Positions 42,072-51,300 of a stretch of DNA of 64,000 nucleotides are shown here, one piece after another. Within the stretch, counting starts at the first letter, position 1; the number at the start of each line of letters is the position of its first letter. Location: assembly GCF_038002225.1 (NCBI RefSeq), contig NZ_JBBOCA010000001.1:5146001-5210000 (forward strand). The letters are read 5' to 3'. The notes under the pieces are model-generated. The model saw only the letters and a program-made list of their open reading frames with translations. It was not told the DNA's origin and made no database searches. The DNA is from Paenibacillus sp. FSL R7-0204. GTDB taxonomy: Bacteria > Bacillota > Bacilli > Paenibacillales > Paenibacillaceae. The position numbers and the translations under genes were made by a program.

Positions 42072-43025
42072 CTATACTCCTTGCGGGAACAAGGCGTCCA
42101 GCGCCGGGCAAGGCCGTTTCTCCAGATAGTCCGACAACGGTGCCGGCATATTACTGTACAAGTCCTTAAGCGAAGTTCCGTTATAGATATTGCCGATAAT
42201 GACCGGGTGGCACAGCTCGGAGATCAGAATGTCGCCGTTGCCGTGCAGATGAAGCTGCTTCATGCCTTCAATACAATGCGGGAAGTAGACGCCCGGCTGC
42301 TCCTCGAAGCCCATTGCGTCCATGAACCGGTCCATACAGGTGAAGTAGAGAGTGGTGTCCTCCGGCTTCCGCGCAATCAGTTCATTGACGGCATTCTTCA
42401 GCTGCTCGCGGGCGGCAATCGCCTTCCAGCCGGTATGTCCCATGATAATACTATTCTGGATTTCATGCGTTCTTACGCCCATGGAGTAGACATGCTCGCT
42501 GATTTCCTGCATATGATCCTGAGTCTCATTGAACAGCAGTGTCTCCAGCACGACATTCACGTTTGTTTTGGCAAACATAGTGATGTTCTCTCTGATTTTG
42601 TGATAGACACTAGGATGAATATTATAATACCGCGAGAAGCCTTCAGCCGTGGTGAAATTAAAAGAAATATGAATTGTCGTCAGACCTGCGTCCACCAGTT
42701 GCCCGATCCGCTGCTCATTCAGCAGACTGCCGTTCGAGTTGAGCTGGGTCTGAATCCCCCGGGAAGTGCAGTATGCCACAATCTCCACGCAATCCTGAAA
42801 CTTCAGCGTAACCTCTCCGCCCGACAGGCGCACACGCCTCAGATTAGGCAGCTCCTCCAGAATGCGGATGACCTCCTTACCGTCAAGGGTCTGGCCGTCA
42901 TTTCTATTGTAAGCGCAGCAGTAATCACAGCGGAAATTGCAGTTCGAGGTCACGCCGACTTCCAGCCCTTCCAGCTCGTAAGTCATCGGCTTATCCAGTT
43001 CCAGTGCTTTATATTTCGTACTCAT
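42072..43025 (-). CDS. Radical SAM protein with SPASM/twitch-like C-terminus
   Basis: 317 aa. The [4Fe-4S] motif is C29-NFR-C33-DY-C36. SAM-binding elements (RLSGGEVTLKF, QLNSNGSLL) lie in the barrel (about residues 20-210). The C-terminus has several cysteines arranged like a short SPASM or twitch domain (HCIEGMKQLHLHGNGDIL, ELCHPVIIGNIYNGTSLKDL, PCPALDALF), which would hold an extra cluster. AAGGAGG precedes the ATG. No precursor-peptide or partner gene is adjacent, so the substrate cannot be inferred. Confidence 0.85.
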   Translation of the reverse strand: MSTKYKALELDKPMTYELEGLEVGVTSNCNFRCDYCCAYNRNDGQTLDGKEVIRILEELPNLRRVRLSGGEVTLKFQDCVEIVAYCTSRGIQTQLNSNGSLLNEQRIGQLVDAGLTTIHISFNFTTAEGFSRYYNIHPSVYHKIRENITMFAKTNVNVVLETLLFNETQDHMQEISEHVYSMGVRTHEIQNSIIMGHTGWKAIAAREQLKNAVNELIARKPEDTTLYFTCMDRFMDAMGFEEQPGVYFPHCIEGMKQLHLHGNGDILISELCHPVIIGNIYNGTSLKDLYSNMPAPLSDYLEKRPCPALDALFPQGV

Positions 43026-43131
43026 ATTCTATAGTCCTCCTTGGATATGCAAACATTCGCAATAAAGTTAACTATAGAATTATACAGGTTAGCCCGGAAG
43101 GTTAATGTGACATTTGATATTTGATCTTTGC

Positions 43132-43173
43132 AAAAAGACTGCTGCACGGTTATAGGTTCACCGTACAGCAGTC
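43132..43173 (-). terminator. Terminator of the stalk-domain/GH18 gene
   Basis: 14-bp stem GACTGCTG(T/C)ACGGT / ACCGTGCAGCAGTC with one wobble, then TTTTTG, minus strand. Confidence 0.88.
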
Positions 43174-43195
43174 TTCATTAAGATAGATTAACCTG

Positions 43196-44446
43196 CTACA
43201 GCTCGATAGCTTCTCCCATCCGGTTCAGCACCGGCTGGCCGATGATCCCCAGACGCCAGACCGCAATTCCCTTAAGGCCATAACGCTTAGCCAGGCCGAT
43301 CTTGGCATTGACGGAGGCTTCGTTCTCACTGTAGACCGATATCCCGAGAATCAGCTTCTCCTTGCTGACCTGATCAAGTGCCAGCCGGATGCTCTCATCG
43401 ACCTTATTCATCGGCTCCGGCCCGGTCTCCCCTTCGTAGGCATACGCCATAATGACCAGATCGTCCGCAAGTGTCCCCAGCGTCTTGTAATCATACCCCT
43501 TGTAGGAGCTGTTCAGCGGATGCAGAATGACGGTCAGCTTGAGGCTGGCGGCACGGGCGGCTGTGGAGAGATTTTTGACAAAAGCGTTATATTGGCTCTG
43601 CACCAGCGCCTTATCCCCCGTCAGCCCCAATCCTTCCAGATCCAGTCCGATGCCCTTGAAGCCCTTCTGCGAGGCTAAATCAACGATACTGGCAATCGTC
43701 TGCTGCTGAAGCTGCGCGTCCTCCAGATTCTTGCTCAGCTCCAGTGACGAGTCACTGGAATAGATCATCAGGTAGGGAGCGGTCCCTCCCGCCGCAGCAT
43801 TCTGCACAATCGACTCCGGCGTAACCTCGCCTGCCGCCTCCGGCCACCAGAAATCCTTGCCGGTGGTGGTGAACTGGCCGTTCTTGTCAATCCGCGCCCA
43901 GCCAAAAGCAACCGCATCGAAGCTTGGAATGAGCGAGACCTCACTGTAGGCCTTCTGTGCGTAGAAGCCCAAGGTATACATGTCCCGCTTCGGGGAGGTA
44001 ATGGATACGGTCTTGGACGCCTGATCCCAGGAGGCAGCCGCCCCGAACTGCTGGCTGAAGAATTTGAGCGGAAGCATCGTCGTCCCGCGGATATCCTGCG
44101 GCGCTACCGCAAGCTTCACTCCGGTCCCGTTCACGACAGCATTTTTGCTGCCGAGAGTCAGGACCACAACGGTTGGAGCACTGCCAGCTGCGTCCTTCCG
44201 GGTGGCTGTGATTTTGCGGGCCTTCTGATTCCATTCCACCTGAATTCCCAATGCTTCAGAGATGGCGCGGAAGGGCACCATAGTCGTCCCGTTCATCATG
44301 ACCGGCTCTACCGGGAACGGCAGCGGATAACCGTCCAACATGATACTGACACCCGCAGGCGCAGCATGGACCTCACTTGCCGGAAGTGCCGAGAGGCTGC
44401 CGAGTGAGATCGTTACGCATAATACTATTTTGGCCAGATGCTTCAT
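43196..44446 (-). CDS. Secreted stalk-domain protein with GH18 (spore-lysin/chitinase-like) domain
   Basis: 416 aa. A signal peptide (cleavage near AHAAPAG, about residue 29) is followed by a copper-amine-oxidase N-terminal-type stalk domain (about 32-150; MMNGTTMVPFRAISEALG and GTTMLPLKFFSQQFG). A GH18 TIM barrel then covers about 155-416, with the catalytic stretch GFKGIGLDLEGL (Asp-x-Glu). The family includes peptidoglycan N-acetylglucosaminidases such as SleL/YaaH. Probably acts on cell wall or spore cortex. The ribosome site is weak. Confidence 0.88.
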   Translation of the reverse strand: MKHLAKIVLCVTISLGSLSALPASEVHAAPAGVSIMLDGYPLPFPVEPVMMNGTTMVPFRAISEALGIQVEWNQKARKITATRKDAAGSAPTVVVLTLGSKNAVVNGTGVKLAVAPQDIRGTTMLPLKFFSQQFGAAASWDQASKTVSITSPKRDMYTLGFYAQKAYSEVSLIPSFDAVAFGWARIDKNGQFTTTGKDFWWPEAAGEVTPESIVQNAAAGGTAPYLMIYSSDSSLELSKNLEDAQLQQQTIASIVDLASQKGFKGIGLDLEGLGLTGDKALVQSQYNAFVKNLSTAARAASLKLTVILHPLNSSYKGYDYKTLGTLADDLVIMAYAYEGETGPEPMNKVDESIRLALDQVSKEKLILGISVYSENEASVNAKIGLAKRYGLKGIAVWRLGIIGQPVLNRMGEAIEL

Positions 44447-44587
44447 ATAAGTAAGTTCCCCATTCTCTTAGATAGATTGTGAATCTCTCAACCTTACATC
44501 CCCTACTATTCTAGCAAACTAGATAAATATAGCAAATGAAGGTATTGTAACCATTGCAGATTCACCCGTCCGGGGTTCCCTTAACAC

Positions 44588-45544
44588 CTATATGAACACG
44601 CTCAAAAAGACACCAACCGCCCGCTCAGCATCCACCTCTACTGCCACTTCGATGAATTCGCCTTCTTTGGGCTGTGCCCGCAAGTCTGCTACGACCATAC
44701 CGGAGGTGAACGCCCCCTGATGCTCCACACGGACCTTCATCCGGCGGCAGGTTACCAGATCCGGCTGCAAGGCAGCCATCAGGGCCAGCGGATCATGCAG
44801 CGGAGCGCTGTTAATCAGATAGTTCGCCTCGCGGTAAAATTTAAAATAATACGCCAGCGACTCTTCCATGAAGTCAATGACCGCCTTATTCTCTTCCCGT
44901 CCATGGTGCTTCAGCAGCTCCAGATGCTCAGAAGTGATCCGTGTCTGCAAGGTCACATCCAGCCCGATCATCATTACAGGCAGCCCTGAGGTGAATACGC
45001 GGTCAGCCGCTTCCGGGTCGCCCCACAGATTGGCCTCGGCCACCGGCGTGACGTTACCAGGCTTAAAGACCGTACCTCCCATAACCACTACCTTCTTCAG
45101 CTTGGAGGTCAGCTGCGGGTCCAGATCCAGTGCCAGCGACAGGTTGGTGAGCCGTCCAAGCGTCACCAGCACAATCTCTCCCGGATTCTCGTCCGCCATC
45201 CGCACAATGAACTCCGCTGCCGTCTCTTGAACCGGCACCTGCCGGGCGGGAGGAAGCTGAACGCCGCCAATGCCGTTCTCCCCGTGAACATGGGTGGAGA
45301 AGCCGGTTAGCTCGCGCACCAGCGCCCGTGAAGCTCCCAACGCTACCGGTATTTCATAGCCCGGAGCCGCAAGCTCAAGCAGCCGCAGCGTGTTATCCGC
45401 TGCCTGCTGCACATCAATGTTGCCGAACACCGTCGTAATCCCCTCGACCACTACCCCCGGCGCCCGGAGCGCATACAATATCGCCAGTGCATCGTCTATT
45501 CCTGTATCACAATCGATGATGATTCTAGTTGTGCTGTTACTCAT
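44588..45544 (-). CDS. Inosine-uridine-preferring nucleoside hydrolase
   Basis: 318 aa. The calcium-binding DCDTGIDDALAILYAL motif is at the N-terminus (Asp at about 10, 14 and 15); EANLWGDPEAAD and the closing NSAPLHDPLALM complete the active site. It hydrolyses ribonucleosides to base and ribose in salvage. GGGAGTGGAGAG precedes the ATG. No transporter or operon partner is adjacent. Specificity (purine or pyrimidine) cannot be told. Confidence 0.92.
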   Translation of the reverse strand: MSNSTTRIIIDCDTGIDDALAILYALRAPGVVVEGITTVFGNIDVQQAADNTLRLLELAAPGYEIPVALGASRALVRELTGFSTHVHGENGIGGVQLPPARQVPVQETAAEFIVRMADENPGEIVLVTLGRLTNLSLALDLDPQLTSKLKKVVVMGGTVFKPGNVTPVAEANLWGDPEAADRVFTSGLPVMMIGLDVTLQTRITSEHLELLKHHGREENKAVIDFMEESLAYYFKFYREANYLINSAPLHDPLALMAALQPDLVTCRRMKVRVEHQGAFTSGMVVADLRAQPKEGEFIEVAVEVDAERAVGVFLSVFI

Positions 45545-45648
45545 TTCTATCTCTCCACTCCCTATATTTACTTTGCTCTCTCAGCTTATTCGCACTGATC
45601 ATCTTAACATGGGGCTACCTGCGGCTCAATATGGTTTGTACACAAGCA

Positions 45649-45741
45649 GAAACGGCTAGGCCGTCCTTAAGAGGACGGTATCCGTTTCAGCGAGAAATAG
45701 AAGGATAATTTATCGTGTGAAACATACAAATTCTTATATTT
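45649..45741. repeat. Dispersed palindromic element, copy 2
   Basis: The head 45649-45688 has GAAACGG / CCGTTTC outer and CCGTCCTT / AGGACGG inner pairs. The 53-base tail 45689-45741 differs at four positions from 20036-20088. Both copies sit next to the terminator of a minus-strand gene. Confidence 0.85.
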
Positions 45742-45744
45742 AAA

Positions 45745-45779
45745 CAAAAAATCCGCCAGCCTCATTAGGCGACGGATTC
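45745..45779 (-). terminator. Terminator of the MalY/PatB gene
   Basis: Minus-strand stem AATCCGTCGCC / GGCTGGCGGATT (imperfect), followed by TTTTT. Confidence 0.75.
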
Positions 45780-45790
45780 TTCATAACAGA

Positions 45791-46972
45791 TTATCGGGTT
45801 ACATAAGCGGCCGCAGCCTTCACGAACCGCTCCAGCGCTTCGGCCAGCAGAGAGCGCGGGCAGGCGAGATTGATCCGCAGATGGCCTTGGCCTTCCGCTC
45901 CGAAGACGGAGCCTTCATTGAAAGCCACCTTAGCCTCACGGTACATCAGCTGCTTGAGCCCGTCCGCATCCAGCCCAAGGGCACGGCAGTCGATCCACAG
46001 CAGATAGGTGGCTTCGGGCTGCATCGGCTTCACCTGCGGCAGATGCTCGGCAAGGTAAGAGACGGCGTAATCAGCATTGCCGTTAATGTGCAGGATCAGC
46101 TCATCCAGCCATTCTCCCCCTTCGTTATATGCCGCTTCCACAGCCTCCGGCGAGAAGAATGCCGACATATGCAGGCTGAGCGTCTTAATCTTATAGTCGA
46201 ACTTCCGTTTCAGCTCCGGGCTGGAGGTGACGATATAAGAGGTCTGCAGCCCAGGCAGATTGAAGGTCTTGGTAGCCGCCAGTGTGGTCAGCGTAATGTC
46301 TGACAATTCTGGAGACAGGGAAGCGAACGGAATATGCTTGTGTCCGGGCATGATCATATCGCAATGAATCTCATCCGAGATCACCGTTACCCCGTACCGC
46401 AGGCATAGCTCGCCCAGACGCAGCAATTCCTCCCGTTCCCATACTCTGCCGCCCGGATTATGCGGACTGCACAGCAGCAGCAGCTTCGCGCCGCCGGCCA
46501 TCAGCTCTTCCAGCTGGGCATAGTCCATGACATAACGGCCTGCTTCCAGCTTCAACGGATTCACCGCCACCTTGCGGTCATTCATCCGGATCACATCATA
46601 GAAAGGATAGTAGACCGGCGATTGCAGAATCACCTGGTCGCCCGGCTGGCTGAACAGCTCCACAGACAGGCTGAGGGAGGTTACAATCCCCGGAGAATCC
46701 GAGATCCACTCCTCCTGAATCTCCCAGTCATGGCGTCTGCGGTACCAGCCGGCAATCGCCGCTTTGTAAGAGTCTCCCGTCACGCTATAGCCGTATATTC
46801 CTGACTGTACGCGGCGCAGAATCGCTTCCTGTACCGCAGGAGGGCTCGCAAAGTCCATATCTGCTACCCACAGCGGAAGAATCTCCTTGTCTCCGAACAG
46901 CTTCTCGGACTGGTCCCATTTGTAGGAACGGGTATTGCGGCGGTCTATGATACGGTTAAAATCATACTTCAA
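45791..46972 (-). CDS. patB: MalY/PatB family pyridoxal-phosphate enzyme (cystathionine beta-lyase type)
   Basis: 393-aa fold-type I PLP enzyme. The start KYDFNRIIDRRNTRSYKWD is characteristic of the family. The Schiff-base Lys lies in TLAATKTFNLPGLQ; SDEIHCDMI holds the PLP-binding Asp, and INLACPR the substrate carboxylate Arg. Homologues cleave C-S bonds of cystathionine or cysteine conjugates (family knowledge). The ribosome site is weak (TTGAAG), and AAAGGATGGG lies further up. A free-standing receiver gene lies 87 bp upstream on the same strand. Confidence 0.9.
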   Translation of the reverse strand: MKYDFNRIIDRRNTRSYKWDQSEKLFGDKEILPLWVADMDFASPPAVQEAILRRVQSGIYGYSVTGDSYKAAIAGWYRRRHDWEIQEEWISDSPGIVTSLSLSVELFSQPGDQVILQSPVYYPFYDVIRMNDRKVAVNPLKLEAGRYVMDYAQLEELMAGGAKLLLLCSPHNPGGRVWEREELLRLGELCLRYGVTVISDEIHCDMIMPGHKHIPFASLSPELSDITLTTLAATKTFNLPGLQTSYIVTSSPELKRKFDYKIKTLSLHMSAFFSPEAVEAAYNEGGEWLDELILHINGNADYAVSYLAEHLPQVKPMQPEATYLLWIDCRALGLDADGLKQLMYREAKVAFNEGSVFGAEGQGHLRINLACPRSLLAEALERFVKAAAAYVTR

Positions 46973-47059
46973 CTAAAATCACCCATCCTTTCTGCTTGTC
47001 CGTACATTGTACCATGGGCAAAGACATCCGGCATCCTGATTCCATCCGCCAGGCACGCT

Positions 47060-47422
47060 TCAGCTTCCCTGACGCAGCCGCTCCAGAGACTGGCCCAGCC
47101 GGACCTCCTCCAGCGGCTTCAGCACATAATCCACAATATCCTGGTCGAAGGCCCACAGGGCATGCTGCTTCGTCTCTGTGACCACCACAATCTGAATATC
47201 CGGCAGCCTTTTCTTCACCAGCTCGGCTACGACGACTCCTTGGTGGCCGGGCAGCTGAAGATCCAGAAACAGCACATCGGGCTGCAGCAGAACAATCCGG
47301 TCCACAACATTCTCGGGATAAGCAGACATGCCGATCACATTCACCTTGCCTGTATGCTGAAGCATCGATGACAGCTTATAGAGATCCTTCTGATTCACAT
47401 CCAGCAAATAGGCCTTAATCAC
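47060..47422 (-). CDS. Stand-alone response regulator receiver domain
   Basis: 120 aa, receiver only. Acidic pocket LLDVNQ, phospho-Asp D54 in VLFLDLQLPG, Thr in VVVTETK, and Lys in YVLKPLEE are present; no output domain follows. The sequence resembles LytTR-type receivers. GTG at 47422 has AAGGAGGAGG upstream; the frame is open to 47443. No kinase is adjacent; the hybrid kinase at 16-19 kb is far away. May act by protein-protein contact. Confidence 0.85.
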   Translation of the reverse strand: MIKAYLLDVNQKDLYKLSSMLQHTGKVNVIGMSAYPENVVDRIVLLQPDVLFLDLQLPGHQGVVVAELVKKRLPDIQIVVVTETKQHALWAFDQDIVDYVLKPLEEVRLGQSLERLRQGS

Positions 47423-47487
47423 CCGGGTTCCTCCTCCTTCCATACGGTGAATTGCGGTTACAAGAGCAGCCCATACATTCTAATTTT

Positions 47488-47535
47488 AAAAAAATTGCTG
47501 TCCCCGCGTTTTCAACGAAACGCCTGAGGACAGCC
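47488..47535 (-). terminator. Terminator of the surface-protein/protease operon
   Basis: Long minus-strand hairpin GGCTGTCC...GGACAGC with inner GCGTTT/AAACGC pairs, then AATTTTTTT. Confidence 0.82.
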
Positions 47536-47587
47536 ATAGTCGGTATTATATTGCAGCCGCAAGTGTAAGCTGCTTCTGGTAATGCTT

Positions 47588-48277
47588 TTAGTTGAAGGAA
47601 GCCGGCAGCAGGCTGCGCAGATCCTCCATATTCACAATCAAATGAATGTTATTCATCGTCCGCAGGGAACCAGAGATAATACCCGCCAGCTCGCCGTGCG
47701 TATCCAGCAGAGGCCCCCCGGACATTCCGCTTGCCACCTGGGCCGAGGTTAGAATCCTGCTTCTGCCGTTAATGTCAGCTGCCGGAGTGTTGACAATCCC
47801 CTCCGTGATGATCGCTGTATTCTTGAGCGGATACCCGAGGGCATACACCGCTTCACCATGTCTCAGCTTGTCCCCCCGCAACGGCAGATAAGCATAGGCA
47901 TTATCCTTTTGCTTCATCGCAGCGGGACTTGGCAGTTCAAGGATGGCCACATCCTTCAGCTCGTCGGACTTCATGACTTTAATCGGACTAATCACCGTTC
48001 CATCTGCCATGACTCCTTCAATGCGCTGTGCGTTTTTGACCACATGATACGCCGTTGCTGCGGTACCGGCCGGAGACAGGATCATTCCTGTTCCGGTGGA
48101 GCTTGCAGTACCGTCGCTTTTCAGCACACGCAGATAAAAAATCGCCTTACTCGCTATTCCATAGCTTTGTTCAGCGCTAAACGCCTCAGGTGTATCCGCA
48201 CTGGTGGTACCTGAATAGAAGAGTATCGCCGAGATCAATGAGAGGACCAGGCTTACGGCAAGCAGCTTTGTTTTCAT
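47588..48277 (-). CDS. Exported trypsin-like serine protease (S1C/HtrA-like, no PDZ)
   Basis: 229 aa. The N-terminal signal or anchor (about residues 5-24) is followed by a chymotrypsin-fold domain with the catalytic triad H78 (TAYHVV), D109 (KDVAIL) and S186 (GMSGGP). It lacks a PDZ domain. It starts 30 bp after the giant SLH gene and has its own AAGGAG, so it is the last gene of that operon. Likely task: maturation or quality control of the co-expressed surface proteins (inference). Confidence 0.88.
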   Translation of the reverse strand: MKTKLLAVSLVLSLISAILFYSGTTSADTPEAFSAEQSYGIASKAIFYLRVLKSDGTASSTGTGMILSPAGTAATAYHVVKNAQRIEGVMADGTVISPIKVMKSDELKDVAILELPSPAAMKQKDNAYAYLPLRGDKLRHGEAVYALGYPLKNTAIITEGIVNTPAADINGRSRILTSAQVASGMSGGPLLDTHGELAGIISGSLRTMNNIHLIVNMEDLRSLLPASFN

Positions 48278-48307
48278 CCGCCGAGCTCCTTCACTTATGA
48301 ATTTCTG

Positions 48308-51300
48308 TTATTTCACAACCGACATGATGTCTTTGTAAGCCCAGTGGGTAGCCGGAAGGTCTTTGAACCGTGCAGCGGTTACCGTCAGCTTCTTCGTGCC
48401 GGCAATCCGGTTGATCAGCACTACGGCCTGTGCACGGGTAATCGGTGTTCCCGGCTTGAAGGTTCCGTCTGGGAAGCCTTGCACATATCCCGCCTGCGAC
48501 AGGGCATTCACGTATTTCTCTGCCCAGTGGCCGCGGAGATCCTTCTGCTTCGTAACGCCTGCCCCGGTCACATCAAGCTTCAACACGGTGGTCATGATTT
48601 TGGAGAACTCGGCTCTGGTTAAGCCCTTCGTTCCGCCGAATCCGCCTTCCGGGAAGCCTTCAATAATGCCGGCCGAAGCGAAGAATCCGGTCAGACCTTC
48701 ATTCTCGGCATTGACATCATTGAACAGATTGCCTACATTCACTTCTTCCATATCGAGCAGCGGTGCAAGGGACTGGATCAGCTCATATCGGGTAATTGCA
48801 GCGTTCGGCATGAACAGGCCGTTCGGATAGGCTGTCATATACTTGATCTCGCCGCTGTTACTCTTCAGGCTGTACTTCGCATTCTCCACCGCATACTCGA
48901 TGGTAATAACTTTATCGTCTTTGTCCGTAATCGCTTTGATCGTCATACTCTTGGTAATCAGCAGCTCACCGGTGTATTTCGTGCTCTTGGTAGTCGGAAT
49001 GCTGCCGTCCGTTGTGTAATAGATCGTCTGCCCTTCTGGAGCCGTCAGCGCAAGCTTGCTGTTCTTAGCAATCTTGACTGGAGCTTCACTGTCACCAGTT
49101 ACTGTTGATGTTCCAGCAACCGCGGTAATCGCGGGAGCTGCCGGTACAGGTGCCGGGCTCGGAAGCGGAGCTGCCGGACCAGGGCCACCTCCAGGGCTGG
49201 TACCAGGGCCCGGATTAGTGCCGGGATTAGGGACTACAAGCGTCCAGGTCCAGGCTGCAACCGGACTGTACTCTTTCCCAGGAGCAATGGTAACGGCTCT
49301 AACCGTTGTTGTGCTCTTAAGATCGATAGGTCCGCTGTACATCTGGGAAGTCTCAGTAGGTGTTGTACCGTCCAGTGTATAGTAGATGCTTCCTCCCTGT
49401 TCACCTGTTGCCAGCTCCACCTTCACTTCAGTGGTGAAATTCTTATCTGCTGGAGTTGCAGTTGGTGCAACTGCTGCACTCGGGTACTGAAGTGCTGCTG
49501 TATTAATAGCAATATTTCTGCTCTGTCCTCCAGCGGTTGCTTTCAGCACTGCACTGCCGCCTGATATCAGGCTGCCGGTTGTACCGTTCACTACAGCCTT
49601 GGACGGATCAGCGCTCCAGGAGAGTGCTCCGCCGCTGCTCATGTGGAATGCCGAACCCACGCGGTTAATCAGATCCTGCGGGTTCAGGATAACAGCGGCT
49701 GAAGCCAGTGTCCCTTCGGTTGTTCCGTTAAAGGATGCAAGTACTGGATAGAAGGTGTTCTGGGCTGTCCAGACTCCGGCATCCAGGCCTGCCGGCAGAT
49801 TCGCACCGGTCAGCTCTGTGCCGAGAAGTCCCATTGCACCGCTGCTGGCTCCAGCTACTGGCTGGCCATTCAGATTATAGTAAGCAATATTATTCTTCAG
49901 CATTTGTCTGTTGAACAAGGAGCCGCTGATCGTGGCATTGTCCGATTTCTGTCCGGCAATCCCGCCGAAGAAGGCCTGCAGCGGTTGAATCTTGCCCTTC
50001 ACTCCAGCCTTCACTTCTCCGGTATTCAGGGAAGAAGTAATGGAGCCGCTCTCTGCCAGACCGGCAATTCCGCCAGCCCATGCAGTAGACATGCCTTCGG
50101 CGAGAACTGTGGCGGCAGAGTAGCTGTTCTTGATCTCTCCAGCATTCAGTCCGCTGATCCCGCCAGCGATTGCCTGGGCCGAAGCTACACGGATATCGCC
50201 ATAGACAAGCGATTCAGTGATGGAGCCTTCCGCACTGTTCTCACCGGCAATTCCGCCTGCGGCCAGTGCAGATGAACCATCAATGTTGCCCTTCGATACA
50301 GCCTGGTGAATCACACCAGCGTTGCTTCCGGTAATTCCGCCAATCCGGCCTGCTCCGGCAAGCTTCACTCCTTCATTCGTGACCTTCTCCAGAGTGCCCT
50401 GATTCACACCAGCACCCCCGCCTGCGGCAGCACTGCCAGCCACGGAACCGCTGACCTTCACATTCTGGATGACTGCACCTGTGTGGTTGATCCCGGCAGC
50501 AATACCTGCATTTACTGCGCCAAAGAGCTCTGCTCCGGTAAAGTTCACATTCAGGAGCTGTCCACGATTATCCTTGATGAATCCGGCGGTTTGCTGGCCG
50601 GAGGCTTTCAGCGAAAGTCCGTTTAGCGTATGGCCTTGACCGTCGAACACGCCTGTGAAGCTGTCGAATGCCGTCCAGTAGCGTCCGGCAAGATCGATAT
50701 CCGCACTGAGCAGGATCGTTGCCAGCTCCGGCTTGTCTTCAGCCGTTCTGTTGAACAGCTTGTAATAATCCAGTCCAGTCTCGTTATAGAACATGACTGC
50801 CCCCGCCAGCTGCAGCGGCGTCTGTACTGTAATGGCCCCATCCGTCAGGTCGTTCAGGAAGGTAGTATCATAGTCGATACTCCAGAGTCCTGAAGCCAGC
50901 GGATTAACTGCTGCTGTATTTACGGCTGCTGCGGCCGCGCCTGTGTTACGTCCTACAGCAGCCAATGTGCCTGTATAGGATGAACTAATGATTTTACCGT
51001 CCCGGAAGTTGTAGCCGACCAGTGCGCCAGTAGAGACATTATTGCCTGCTACCGCAACCGTGATCTGCGGCACATTCGCGTACACACTTGTAAGCGTTCC
51101 GTCATTATAACCGGCAAAGCCGCCGTTGTATGAACGGGTCGAAGACTTCACTCCGACAGTAGACAGCTTATTCTGCAATGCGTAAGACTTGCTGATGCTG
51201 CCGCTTCTCTCCACGGATGCTGCGAAACCGCCGCTGCGTGTGTCGAAGCCGGTATTGCTGATGTCACCGGATGCATAGGAATCTGTGATCGAGTAATGAT

